The notes: generated by a model from the sequence alone, not told the origin. A stretch of 64,000 nt of DNA from Avichristensenella sp031550535 (GCA_031550535.1 JAVBOM010000017.1:1-64000), one strand, 5' to 3'. Shown: positions 49,217-57,365, numbered from the stretch's first letter. Translations and numbers: made by a program.

Positions 49217-49297
49217 GGTGGCGCGATTTGAAAAATCGGGCACGGCGGGGGTTCCCGAATCCACGCCATCCAGGGGATTTCGTACGAAATCCCCACC
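49217..49297 (+). repeat. two-hairpin repeat, copy 8 with spacer insertion
   Basis: Stem I GATTT/AAATC and stem II GGGGATTTC-GTAC-GAAATCCCC are separated by about 25 extra bases. It sits in the leader of the nine-gene operon, antisense to it. Confidence 0.75.
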
Positions 49298-49371
49298 TCT
49301 TCCGCCTAATTTGGGACAGGAAGAAGGTAAAACTGTCCAAAACCCGCCTATCATCCTATACAGATAAGCAA

Positions 49372-49412
49372 ATTATATGGGACAACACGCGGCTTGTCGA
49401 GATTGATTTATT
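49372..49412 (-). promoter_or_regulatory. promoter of nine-gene operon with shared element
   Basis: Minus strand: TCGACA (49395-49400), 17-base spacer, TATAAT (49372-49377). The 20-base element AATAAATCAATCTCGACAAG (49393-49412) overlapping the -35 recurs with one change at 55898-55917. Confidence 0.82.
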
Positions 49413-49553
49413 CTCGTGCTCTGGCGCTGCCGTTCGTCCCCCGTGTCCGTCAAAGCGCCCGCCTTTCGTTGCGCGCACCGCGTTTTCCCCGCCTTCCCAA
49501 TGTCCGTTGCCAATGGGTATGACATTTTGTCAAACTTTCTCTCCGGGAAAAGG

Positions 49554-49583
49554 TTGTCTTTTCCCGTCGAATTTGTGTATAAT
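49554..49583 (+). promoter_or_regulatory. promoter of the LuxR-type regulator
   Basis: TTGTCT (49554-49559), 18-base spacer, TATAAT (49578-49583), about 60 bases before the ATG. The upstream dyad TGACATTTTGTCA (49520-49532) may be its operator. Confidence 0.72.
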
Positions 49584-49647
49584 GGCCCCATCGGCGCTGG
49601 GGCGCGCCCACTTTTCGTGCCCCGTTCGCCGTCAAGCGAGGTGCGGT

Positions 49648-50343
49648 ATGAAAGAGAGCGTTTCGTGTCTCCTGGTGGACAACCGGGAGCAGGTGCGCCG
49701 GTCCGTCGTCAAGGCTGTGCGCGCCGAGCGCCGGCTGCAAAGCTGCGAGCAGGTAGAAAGCGGCTACGAGGCGATCGCCAAGGCGCTGCGGAACCCGCCG
49801 GATGTCGTGCTGATGAGCGCCGGCATCGAGACCCGCCTGTCGGGCATCTACGTGTGCAAGGAGATTTCCGCGAGTCTGCCGGACACCAAGGTGATCCTGT
49901 ACGGGGAGGACAGCACGGACGAGACGATCCACAAGGTGTTCCAGATGGGCGCGGTCAATTATCTGGTGTACCCGTGCCCGGCCCGGGACCTGATCGAAGC
50001 CGTGCTCGCCACCGCCGACGGCCGTTCCGCGATCCACCACAGCGCCGCCGGGGCGCTGCGCAAGGAGTTCAAGCGCGTGCTGGACCTGCAGGACAACCTG
50101 GTGTACGTCCTGAACGTGGTCATCCGCCTGACGCCCGCGGAGCTGAACATCTTAAAGCTCCTCTACAACGGCATGCACTACAGCGAGGTGACCAAGGTGC
50201 TGTTCATCGGCACATCCACCATGAAAACGCACATTTCGCACATCTTGAAGAAGTTCAACCTCTCCGCCATGTCGCAGGTGCTGGAGGTGCTCCGCTCCAC
50301 CGAGCTGTTCTCGCTCATCAACATGTCGCAGACGGACGCGTAG
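49648..50343 (+). CDS. LuxR-type regulator with degenerate receiver
   Basis: A 231-residue regulator. The N-terminal receiver fold keeps Asp11 (CLLVDNREQ) but the phospho-acceptor position is Ser57 (DVVLMSAGIE instead of MDxxMP), and the KP lysine is replaced (NYLVYPCP). So it is probably not controlled by phosphorylation. The C-terminal LuxR helix-turn-helix is clear (RLTPAELNILKLLYNG, STMKTHISHILKKFNL). GAGG lies 6 bases before the ATG; the long upstream open frame is not used. It is divergent from the nine-gene operon and is its likeliest local regulator. Confidence 0.88.
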   Translation: MKESVSCLLVDNREQVRRSVVKAVRAERRLQSCEQVESGYEAIAKALRNPPDVVLMSAGIETRLSGIYVCKEISASLPDTKVILYGEDSTDETIHKVFQMGAVNYLVYPCPARDLIEAVLATADGRSAIHHSAAGALRKEFKRVLDLQDNLVYVLNVVIRLTPAELNILKLLYNGMHYSEVTKVLFIGTSTMKTHISHILKKFNLSAMSQVLEVLRSTELFSLINMSQTDA

Positions 50344-50550
50344 TCCATCAAAACTGCGGTTTTGATGGAATGAAAGGTGATGGGAGGATTCCGCCTGAAA
50401 ACGCTGCTGCGTTTTCCGGGCGGCCTCAGGCAGAAAGTACAGATTCTGCCACCAGTCTGCGGACTGGTTCGGAATCTGCGCAAATCCACCGCGCATGTCG
50501 CTGGATTTGATCGCACTTGGAGGCGGCTCACGCCCCTCCAAACCTCCCAT
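50344..50550. other. multi-hairpin structured block
   Basis: Between convergent stop codons. Stem-loops in order: TCCATCAAAAC/GTTTTGATGGA (50344-50369, perfect 11 bp, TGCG loop); CCGCC-GAAAACGC/GCGTTTTC-GGCGG (50391-50423); CAGATTC-ACCAGTC/GACTGGT-GAATCTG (50440-50478); AAATCCA/TGGATTT (50482-50508); TTGGAGG/CCTCCAA with an inner GGC/GCC (50517-50541). ATGGGAGG (50380-50387) and CCTCCCAT (50543-50550) could close the last four into one multibranched fold. It may be a structured RNA, a 3' element for either gene, or a repeat unit with copies elsewhere in the genome. Confidence 0.55.
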
Positions 50551-50568
50551 GGGCTTTACGCACACACG

Positions 50569-51528
50569 TTACCGCCGATACCCGGTCCGCAGGTCCACCA
50601 CGTTCCGCAGCGGCTCGCCTTGCCGCAGTCTCCGCAGGTTTTCCTCCCACACCTCAATAATGGAAGGGTAGATTTCCCCGAACGCATCCCCGCCGGACGC
50701 GTGCGGCGTCAGCAGCGCCGTGGGAATGTCCCACAGCCGGTGCTCCTTTGGCAGTGGCTCGGGATCGACCACGTCCAGACCCGCGCCGCCCAGCGCGCCG
50801 TTTTCCAGCGCGTCGCACAGAGCGTTCGTATCCACGGCGCTCCCGCGGCCCACGTTCAGCAGGATCGCGCCGGTCTTCATGCGCGCGATGCGCTCGCGCG
50901 AGAAAAGGCCGGCGGTCTCGGCGTTGTTCGGCAGGCACAGCGCCACGATATCGAAGCGGGGGAGGATCCCGTCCAGCTCGTCCAACCGGTACAGCGCGTC
51001 CAGGTACGGAGGCTTCTCGCCACCCGAACGGCGCACGCCGGACACGCTCGCCCCCAGCGCGCGCATTTTCTGCGCGTACCGGCCGCCGATGTCGCCGATG
51101 CCCACCACCAGCACGCTGGAGCGCGCCACGATGCGGATGCGCCCGAGGTTGCCCCAGCGGTGTTCGCGCTGGGCATCGCGGTACAGGGGCAGCTTTTTCA
51201 TCACCGCCAGCGTGGTGCTGACCAGGTATTCCGAAATGGTCAGCCCGTACGCGCCGGAGCAGCTTGTCAGCAACACGCCTTCCGGCAGGGCGCCGGGCAG
51301 GGCGTACGCCTCAAAGCCTGCCGTCTGCAGTTGGAGCCATTCCAGCGCGCGGCACAGCGCCAGCCGGTTCGCCGGGGGATTGCCCCAGATGTACGACGCG
51401 CGCGCGAGCTCCTCGTCCGTGGGTGGGCGCTTCTCGCAGTACACGATTTCGAGGTCCGGGGCCATCGCTTCCAGCGCCCCCCGGTACTCGGGCAGAAACG
51501 TCATCAGAATCAGCAGGGTCTTTTTCAT
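50569..51528 (-). CDS. D-2-hydroxyacid dehydrogenase
   Basis: A 319-residue NAD-dependent D-isomer-specific dehydrogenase. NAD motif VVGIGDIGGRYA. The catalytic Arg is in LNVGRGS, the Glu in DVVDPEPLP and the His in LLTPHASGG. It interconverts a 2-keto acid and a D-2-hydroxy acid. It is the last gene of the minus run GH9, DUF4364-like, propeller, dehydrogenase, separated from the propeller gene by two tandem repeats. Substrate unknown. Confidence 0.92.
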   Translation of the reverse strand: MKKTLLILMTFLPEYRGALEAMAPDLEIVYCEKRPPTDEELARASYIWGNPPANRLALCRALEWLQLQTAGFEAYALPGALPEGVLLTSCSGAYGLTISEYLVSTTLAVMKKLPLYRDAQREHRWGNLGRIRIVARSSVLVVGIGDIGGRYAQKMRALGASVSGVRRSGGEKPPYLDALYRLDELDGILPRFDIVALCLPNNAETAGLFSRERIARMKTGAILLNVGRGSAVDTNALCDALENGALGGAGLDVVDPEPLPKEHRLWDIPTALLTPHASGGDAFGEIYPSIIEVWEENLRRLRQGEPLRNVVDLRTGYRR

Positions 51529-51550
51529 CGATTGCTCCTGTTTTGTTGAT

Positions 51551-51607
51551 GGCGGCGCCGATTTGAAAAATCGGGCGCCACAAGGGAATTTCGCAAGAAA
51601 TCCCCAC
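51551..51607 (+). repeat. two-hairpin repeat, copy 9
   Basis: Stem I GGCGCCGATTT/AAATCGGGCGCC, stem II GGAATTTC-GCAA-GAAATCCC. First of a tandem pair within the operon, antisense to it. Confidence 0.82.
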
Positions 51608-51612
51608 CGTGA

Positions 51613-51670
51613 CGGCGGCGCTGATTCGGAGAATCGGGCGCCACAAGGGAATTTCGCCAGAAATCCTTAC
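51613..51670 (+). repeat. two-hairpin repeat, copy 10
   Basis: Stem I is compensated to GATTC-gga-GAATC; stem II is GGAATTTC-GCCA-GAAATCC. Ends 6 bases from the stop of the propeller gene. Confidence 0.82.
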
Positions 51671-51676
51671 CGCTTT

Positions 51677-52756
51677 TCACAGCGATCCGACCGGAATCTT
51701 CGCCAGCACGGCGCTGCGGAAATCCTCCGGCTCCTGCAGCGTGCACGCCACGTACAGGAAGCCCTCATCCTCGCACGCGCACGGGTAGAACCACTTTGAT
51801 CCGCGCCCGATTTCCGGGTCCACGTCCTCAAAGAGCTTGTACACTTTGCTATAGTCATTCCCGCCCGGCTCCGTCACCGCGATGACGAGCAGCGAGCGTA
51901 CAAAATACCCCCGGTCCTCGGTATACACCAGATACTTCCGCCCGCCCTTCAGTTCCCCGGCGAATATCTTGGAATTGCCGACCGACATGGGGTAATAGTA
52001 TGGCTTGGACCATGTCTCGCCGTAATCCTCACTGCGGAAAACATACGACGGCCCCTCGTCGTTGCGCACGAAGATCAGCACCTCGTTGCCGTCCGCGCGC
52101 ACGGTGGTTTCCGCGCAGCGGATGCGGGGCGACGCGGGGTTCAGCGGGTCGTACAGGAGGCGCGGCTCCCATGGCGCGGCGATGTCCCCGCCCTGGCTGA
52201 TCAGCACCGCCGGGAACGCGGGCGTCGCTTCCTTCATCGGCATCCACGCCGGGGAGATGTAGTTCCCGTTGTCCATCTTCACCGGCGCGGTGTTGCAGAT
52301 GAACCCGTCGCCGATGCGCGACACCCACGCCCATTCGTCACCCTGCCCCTTCTCAAACAGGTGCAGCGCGGCGGTCATGTTCTTGCCGGTCATCTCGGTG
52401 ATGGTGGCGTAGAGCTTGCCATCGTGCGGGAACAGGTTGACCGGCACAAAGTGCTCCTCGGACGAGTCGATCCTGCCGACGATGGTGAACGGTTCGGCCC
52501 AGGTATCCCCGCCGTCCGCACTCCAGCGCCCCCGGATCAGGGACGATCCGCAGATTTCCGCGTCGGTGGAGTTATACCAGGCGATGTAGATCTTGCCCTC
52601 GAACGCCGCGATGGCCACGTCGTGCAGGAACGGCAGGATGTCCGTCCGCCCGTCGTGCGCCAGAATGTGCCGCATGCCCGCGGGTGCCCGCATGTCCGCC
52701 TGCGCGGGGTAGGGTACGCCCTGCTTCCAGAGCGGAAGGCTGTCATACTGCGCCAT
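51677..52756 (-). CDS. sialidase-superfamily (Asp-box) propeller protein
   Basis: A 359-residue six-bladed-propeller-type protein with Asp boxes (SADGGDTWAEP; SEDYGETWSKP) and conserved blades (YIAWYNSTDAEICGSSLIRGR; NEVLIFVRNDEGPS). I do not see the full sialidase catalytic set, so a true sialidase is not claimed. The ATG at 52756 overlaps the stop of the DUF4364-like gene by one base (TGATG), so the pair is translationally coupled. No signal peptide. It is a close paralogue of 62746-63861, which is also preceded by a DUF4364-like gene. Confidence 0.82.
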   Translation of the reverse strand: MAQYDSLPLWKQGVPYPAQADMRAPAGMRHILAHDGRTDILPFLHDVAIAAFEGKIYIAWYNSTDAEICGSSLIRGRWSADGGDTWAEPFTIVGRIDSSEEHFVPVNLFPHDGKLYATITEMTGKNMTAALHLFEKGQGDEWAWVSRIGDGFICNTAPVKMDNGNYISPAWMPMKEATPAFPAVLISQGGDIAAPWEPRLLYDPLNPASPRIRCAETTVRADGNEVLIFVRNDEGPSYVFRSEDYGETWSKPYYYPMSVGNSKIFAGELKGGRKYLVYTEDRGYFVRSLLVIAVTEPGGNDYSKVYKLFEDVDPEIGRGSKWFYPCACEDEGFLYVACTLQEPEDFRSAVLAKIPVGSL

Positions 52757-53304
52757 CACCGCGCCCCCTCCCGCCAGGGCTTGAAAGCGGGGAAGGGCAG
52801 CCCCTCCCCGATGCTCTCCCACACCGATTCGTGCGCGCCGTGCGCGTTCTTCATCCAGTTGCGCGTGACCACACGGGCGGTTTCCACGTCCGGCACGATC
52901 AGGTTGATCTTCAGCAGAATCCGTGCGCCCTGCCGGATGGACAGGAACACCGGCACCACGCCCGTGGAGGATTCCGTGTACTGGGCGATGTAGTCCTTCT
53001 CGGCCTCAAACTGCGCCTTCAGACCGTCCAGGCAGCGATCGATTTCGGTGAGGCGCTCCGCGCCAGGGCCGCCGCCCCCGGCAAATACTGTGTCGGACGC
53101 GCCGGACAGCTTGTACACCAGCCCGTTGGCCGAGACGGTCTGCTTCAGCAGCCCTTCCTCCACCAGCGCGGCGAGTTCCGTACCCAGGTCGAACGGCTCA
53201 AAGAGGCCCGACTCGAACAGGCAGCGGTTCATCTGTGCCGGCGTCGGCGCGCCGATTTTGCTCACCATATACACAATCGCAAAACGTTTCTGATCCGCGT
53301 TCAT
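52756..53304 (-). CDS. DUF4364-like winged-helix protein
   Basis: A 182-residue protein. An N-terminal winged helix (about 1-70; KRFAIVYMVSKIGAPTPAQM, LAALVEEGLLKQ) is followed by a beta-rich domain (GARILLKINLIVPDVETARV) ending NWMKNAHGAHESVWE. This matches the DUF4364 plan of Clostridia as I know it. It is probably a DNA-binding regulator, or a small partner of the propeller. It is coupled by a one-base overlap to the propeller gene and lies 21 bases after GH9. A paralogue lies at 62201. Confidence 0.78.
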   Translation of the reverse strand: MNADQKRFAIVYMVSKIGAPTPAQMNRCLFESGLFEPFDLGTELAALVEEGLLKQTVSANGLVYKLSGASDTVFAGGGGPGAERLTEIDRCLDGLKAQFEAEKDYIAQYTESSTGVVPVFLSIRQGARILLKINLIVPDVETARVVTRNWMKNAHGAHESVWESIGEGLPFPAFKPWREGAR

Positions 53305-53325
53305 TTCATTCCCTCCCCGCGTGCG

Positions 53326-55656
53326 TCAATATCCTTTGAGCGTTTCCGCGATGCTCCACATGGCGCGCGCGGTGGTGCAGACCCAGATTTCCTTGTATGT
53401 GCAGTTGTTCTGCATCGGCCAATACGGCTCGTCGTCGTTCTCGAACGTCTCAAAGCCCACGGGCACCGCGCCCACCGGCTGACCGGCAGCCCCGCCGTCA
53501 TACAGCGGATAGTCGTACCCCTCGCCGTACATGGTGCACATGGCGAACGGGTTGAAGCCGAGCACATACTCCAACTGGCGCACGGCGATGTCGTACAGCG
53601 CCTTGTCGTGGAAGAAGCGCGCCAGCGTAAAGACGTTCTTGGTCTTGCTCAGCAGCGTGCCGTGGAAGCCCCGGAACTGGAACGCGACCGGGAAGCGGCG
53701 CAGGTAGAACCGGTCATTCAGTTTGATGCCGTTGCGCACCTGCTCGTTGTGCTCCTCGATGGTCGGCGCGCCGACCGCGCGGTTGCCCTCGTGGGATAGC
53801 TTGGAGAATTCCGCGTTGTCGACCTCATACACGCCGGAGGGCAGAATGCCGTAGGGCTCCATGACGTGCGCGGTGTCGCGGATGTAGTCGGCGTACGCGT
53901 CCACGCACAGGCGCCAAAGCGCGGCGTCCGGGTGGTCCGGCGCGTCGGTGAGCAGCAACGTCAATCCGCGCATCAGGAATTGCTCGGTGCTGCGGTGGTA
54001 GTACGCCATGGGGCGCAGCTTGTCGCGGGTTTCGTAGAAGAAGCCGCGCAGGGGGATGGCGAAATCGGTCCGGCGCTCTAGCTGCTGGCACTCGGCCAGA
54101 TGCCGGGCGCGCACGGCGGCCTTCTCCAGGTACTGCGGGTCGCGCGTCACGCGGTATATCATCGCGGCGGCGGAAACGGCCTCGGCCAAGCGTTCCACCA
54201 TCAGGTCGCGCTCCTCGCAGTGGTCGATCATGCCCTCGGCAAAGCCGAAGTCCTCCTTCGCGCAGCGCAGGCACCAGTCGGCGAAATTCTTGTCCCAGGC
54301 GAAGAACGGAGCGGCATACGCGCACGTGTACGACGCGGTGTAGTTGTGGATGGCGGTGTGGCGGGCGTCGCCGGTCATGTCATCCTTGTCGCCCCGGAAG
54401 TTCTTCGTCCACAGGCTCTTGGTCAGCGCCACATGGCGGTAGCCGTCCCCGAAGCGCGTGCGCATGACCCAGTTGAGGCCCCAGCGCGCCTCTTCCAGCA
54501 CGCGATCGGAAAGGTCCGGCTGCGTGTCCTTCGTAGCGTCCGCCAGGTCCAGCATGGCGACGATGCCGTCCACCGTCTTGTCGACCGCCTGGGACAGGTC
54601 CGCCGCGTCGTGCCAGCCGCCGTGGATCAGCACCGTGCGGCCGTCCGGGTGGCGGCAAACGGTGTCCAGATGGCACTCCACGTGCAGCCCCGGCACGTCA
54701 AAGCCGCAACGCTCGGTGTAAAAGAAGCTCAGCGCCTTCCACGCGGCGGACAGGAACGCGTCCTCCCCGATGGCAAAGGGCTTGGAGCAAATGTCGCCCA
54801 CGGCGAGGGTGTACTTGCCCGGCGCGGTCACATCGGAGAAATCCAGCAGCAGGAAGCCGTTCTCGCATGGCTGGGTCTTGCCGGTGTAGACGGCTTTCCC
54901 GCAGTCATCAACAAGGAAGAACGTATCGGCGGCGACGTGCTGCGCCAGCGCCTGCTTGCGCGCGTTCGTCAGATACCCGCTGTGGCAGTACGCGAGGGCG
55001 TTTTTGCGCAGGCCAAATCCCCGGCTGTTCTCCAGCTCCTCCACGACCTCCAGGCGCAAATCATCCACGTACAGCGTGATATTGTCGGCGGCGTTCGGGA
55101 GCGAACCCAGAAGGCCGCACGCGACCGAGATGCCGGTCACGTTGTCGCGGTACATGTCCGGCATTTCCCAGACGATCTGCGTCCACTCGCCCGGCACGGC
55201 GTCCTGATGATGAATGCCCTCAAAGCGGCCCGGCACCGGCAGCACGTGCTCGCCCTCGTTGTGCAGGGCCACGTTCACGCTGCGCGCGCCAAAGCCCGGG
55301 GCGTCGAAGTAGATCCACATGGATATGCGGTTGTATTCATACAGGTTCTCGTGATCGAACGGGATCATCAGCGTGACGGTGGCGTACGCGCGGTTGTTCA
55401 TGGGCTTGATGCCGGTGGTGGTCGGCATGTCCAGCCGGACGCTGCCCTGGCCGGAATGGCTCATCGCGGGGTCCGCGCGCATCGTTCCGGGACCGGAATG
55501 GCGCAGCGCGGTGAAGTTATCGAAAAGCGGCACCGCGCGGGATTTGGCGACCGGCTTCCGCGCCCACCGTACATGGCCGGAGTCCGCGTGATCCACCTGC
55601 ATCGGGCGGCGGATGTACCGGCTTTCTTCCAATTGTTTACGCAAGATCTGATCCAT
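53326..55656 (-). CDS. GH9 family glycoside hydrolase with N-terminal binding domain
   Basis: A 776-residue protein. Residues about 40-210 form a carbohydrate-binding-type jelly roll (VPLFDNF; ITLYVDDLRLE). An Ig-like cellulase N-domain follows (about 225-300), then the GH9 (alpha/alpha)6 barrel with catalytic Asp pair in HGGWHDAADL and a likely acid in NNCTYKEIWV near the C-terminus. Endo- or exo-acting beta-glucan or beta-glycoside cleavage is the family role. It lacks a signal peptide, odd for a GH9 enzyme and suggesting action on imported oligosaccharides. AAGGAGG stands 7 bases before the ATG. First gene of its operon. Confidence 0.88.
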   Translation of the reverse strand: MDQILRKQLEESRYIRRPMQVDHADSGHVRWARKPVAKSRAVPLFDNFTALRHSGPGTMRADPAMSHSGQGSVRLDMPTTTGIKPMNNRAYATVTLMIPFDHENLYEYNRISMWIYFDAPGFGARSVNVALHNEGEHVLPVPGRFEGIHHQDAVPGEWTQIVWEMPDMYRDNVTGISVACGLLGSLPNAADNITLYVDDLRLEVVEELENSRGFGLRKNALAYCHSGYLTNARKQALAQHVAADTFFLVDDCGKAVYTGKTQPCENGFLLLDFSDVTAPGKYTLAVGDICSKPFAIGEDAFLSAAWKALSFFYTERCGFDVPGLHVECHLDTVCRHPDGRTVLIHGGWHDAADLSQAVDKTVDGIVAMLDLADATKDTQPDLSDRVLEEARWGLNWVMRTRFGDGYRHVALTKSLWTKNFRGDKDDMTGDARHTAIHNYTASYTCAYAAPFFAWDKNFADWCLRCAKEDFGFAEGMIDHCEERDLMVERLAEAVSAAAMIYRVTRDPQYLEKAAVRARHLAECQQLERRTDFAIPLRGFFYETRDKLRPMAYYHRSTEQFLMRGLTLLLTDAPDHPDAALWRLCVDAYADYIRDTAHVMEPYGILPSGVYEVDNAEFSKLSHEGNRAVGAPTIEEHNEQVRNGIKLNDRFYLRRFPVAFQFRGFHGTLLSKTKNVFTLARFFHDKALYDIAVRQLEYVLGFNPFAMCTMYGEGYDYPLYDGGAAGQPVGAVPVGFETFENDDEPYWPMQNNCTYKEIWVCTTARAMWSIAETLKGY

Positions 55657-55736
55657 ACGGCATCCTCCTTTGGTGCGGCCTGGCCCATAGCGGCTACACC
55701 AATCCGCCGCGCTGGGCCACCCAGCTTTTCGCCATG

Positions 55737-55765
55737 ATTATACACAAAAAACGCCGTGAGAACAG
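55737..55765 (-). promoter_or_regulatory. possible promoter of the GH9 operon
   Basis: Minus-strand TATAAT (55737-55742) with a weak -35 CTGTTC (55760-55765) at 17 bases, 80 bases before the ATG. Confidence 0.5.
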
Positions 55766-55897
55766 GTTTTTGCCCAGCGGATGCGGTATGAGATTTCATC
55801 ATCCTATTTGCGTCACGAACGTCCCGCAGACGCCCAAACGCGGTCAAAATAAACCAAAATCACTATTTGGCAGGGGATAATGCGGCAAAACGCCTAA

Positions 55898-55938
55898 AAT
55901 AAATCAACCTCGACAAGGGGCATGTGTCAAAATATAAT
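55898..55938 (+). promoter_or_regulatory. promoter of the FAD-oxidoreductase operon with shared element
   Basis: TCGACA (55910-55915), 17-base spacer, TATAAT (55933-55938). The element AATAAATCAACCTCGACAAG (55898-55917) matches the nine-gene operon promoter in 19 of 20 bases, implying common control. Confidence 0.82.
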
Positions 55939-55994
55939 AAAAAACATACAACGCAAGGTGTTATGTGTCTGATGTGACAGGGAGGTATTCGCAC

Positions 55995-57347
55995 ATGCCT
56001 GAGTACAGGATTTTGGCTGATAAGGTTGTCTCTGGGCCGCAGGAGATCCCCATTGTCTGGCGCGGGGATGTGCTGGTGGCGGGCGGCGGCCCCGGCGGGC
56101 TCGCGGCCGCGTTCATCGCGCACCGAAGCGGCATGAACGTGATGCTCATCGAGGAGCTCGGCTTCCTCGGCGGCATGGCCTCCTATGGCTGCGGCATGCC
56201 GCTGGGCGGCGCGTGCCCGGCGTACCGCTCCAACGGCGGGTTCGCCGAGGAGATCATGGACGCGGTGCGAAACGCGGGCAAGGACGCCGCCGACGTGCGC
56301 GTGATGGGCCAGTTCAGCTATTGGTTTTTCCATGATTCGGAGTATTTCAAGTCCCTCATCGCGAAAAAGGTGCTGGAAGAGAAGCTGCCGGTCCGGCTGC
56401 ACACCACATTCTGCGATGTGATTATGGAGAGCGAATCCCGCGTGGCGGGCGTGGTGGTGGAGTCCAAATCGGGTCGCCAGGCGCTGATGGCCAAGGCGAT
56501 CATCGACGCCACGGGCGACGCGGACGTGTGCGCGCGCGCCGGGGCCGATTTTGAAAAGGGGCGCGATACCGACGGCGCGATGATGGCGGCCACGGTGGTG
56601 TTCTCGCTGGCCAATGTGGATACGGACAAGGCGTTTGCCTATAAGAAGGAAGACCCGCGCTTTGAAAAGGCGCTGGCCCGCGCGGAGGCCGACGGCGTGT
56701 TCGTCCATCCGGACGACAAGCTGGGCAACTTCGTTACCGTCCTGCGCGAGGGGACCGTTTTCTGCAACTCGGTCCGCGTGCGTGACATCGACGGCACGAA
56801 TGTGGAGGACTTGACAAAAGCGGAGTTGGAATCGCGCGTGCGCATTCTGCAGCAGTTGGAGTTCATGCGCCGTTATATCCCGGGGTGCGAAAACTGTTAC
56901 ATCGGCTCCACCGGTTCCCGGCTCGGCGTGCGCGAGTCGCGCCGCATCATCGGCGAGGACCGCCTGCGCACGGAGGACGTGGAACTGTGCAGAAAGCGCG
57001 AGGATGTGGGCGTCATCCGCTCCGCCGGCCCGTATGACAACGCGTCCCGTGGGACGGACCCGCGCTACCATCCGCTCAACGAAATCGACGAGAACGATTG
57101 GTATCATTTCCCCTACGGCTGCCTGATTCCAAAGAAGCTGGATAACGTTGCCATCGCGGGCAGAACGTTCTGCAGCGACTACCTGGCGCTGACCGGCGCG
57201 CGCGGCATGGCGCTGATGATGTGCGTGGGCGAGGTGTCTGCCACGGCGGCTGTGCGCGCGGTCGCGGACGGCATTGCCCTGCGCGATGTGGACGTGCAAT
57301 GGCTGCGGCAAAAGCTGCGCGACCAGGGCTGCAACATTGATAACTAA
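55995..57347 (+). CDS. FAD-dependent oxidoreductase
   Basis: A 450-residue flavoprotein of the FAD_oxidored (PF12831-like) type. The dinucleotide fold is DVLVAGGGPGGLAAAF with the ribose-binding acid in MLIEE. GFLGGMASYGCGMPLGG, IIDATGDADVCARAG and TGARGMALMMCVGE are further flavin contacts. Substrate unknown; relatives occur in carbohydrate loci. The ATG at 55995 has GGGAGG 9 bases upstream; the GTG at 55965 has none. It heads the operon with importer 3, suggesting it oxidises the imported sugar or a derived alcohol. Confidence 0.87.
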   Translation: MPEYRILADKVVSGPQEIPIVWRGDVLVAGGGPGGLAAAFIAHRSGMNVMLIEELGFLGGMASYGCGMPLGGACPAYRSNGGFAEEIMDAVRNAGKDAADVRVMGQFSYWFFHDSEYFKSLIAKKVLEEKLPVRLHTTFCDVIMESESRVAGVVVESKSGRQALMAKAIIDATGDADVCARAGADFEKGRDTDGAMMAATVVFSLANVDTDKAFAYKKEDPRFEKALARAEADGVFVHPDDKLGNFVTVLREGTVFCNSVRVRDIDGTNVEDLTKAELESRVRILQQLEFMRRYIPGCENCYIGSTGSRLGVRESRRIIGEDRLRTEDVELCRKREDVGVIRSAGPYDNASRGTDPRYHPLNEIDENDWYHFPYGCLIPKKLDNVAIAGRTFCSDYLALTGARGMALMMCVGEVSATAAVRAVADGIALRDVDVQWLRQKLRDQGCNIDN

Positions 57348-57365
57348 CCCATCGAAGAGGAGTCC

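Larger units (their letters stand above)
49185..49647. other. divergent regulatory region
   Basis: 463 bases without a gene. It holds the 180-base leader of the nine-gene operon with a two-hairpin repeat, the minus-strand promoter at 49372-49400 with its shared upstream element, a TGACA-ttt-TGTCA dyad at 49520-49532 and the plus-strand promoter at 49554-49583. Confidence 0.7.
55657..55994. other. divergent regulatory region
   Basis: 338 bases without a gene between GH9 (-) and the FAD oxidoreductase (+). Holds a promoter in each direction. The AAAATAAAyCAAxxTC motif occurs twice, at 55846-55861 and 55896-55911, spaced 50 bases. Confidence 0.65.

Noticed and set aside
50152..50565. Open frame on the minus strand across the structured block
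   Set aside because: No ribosome site or family resemblance; it runs through stem-loops and into the LuxR gene, so it is more likely structural DNA than coding.
51677..52756. Naming the propellers as sialidases
   Set aside because: Asp boxes and blades are present but I could not identify the arginine triad and tyrosine/glutamate pair needed for sialidase activity.
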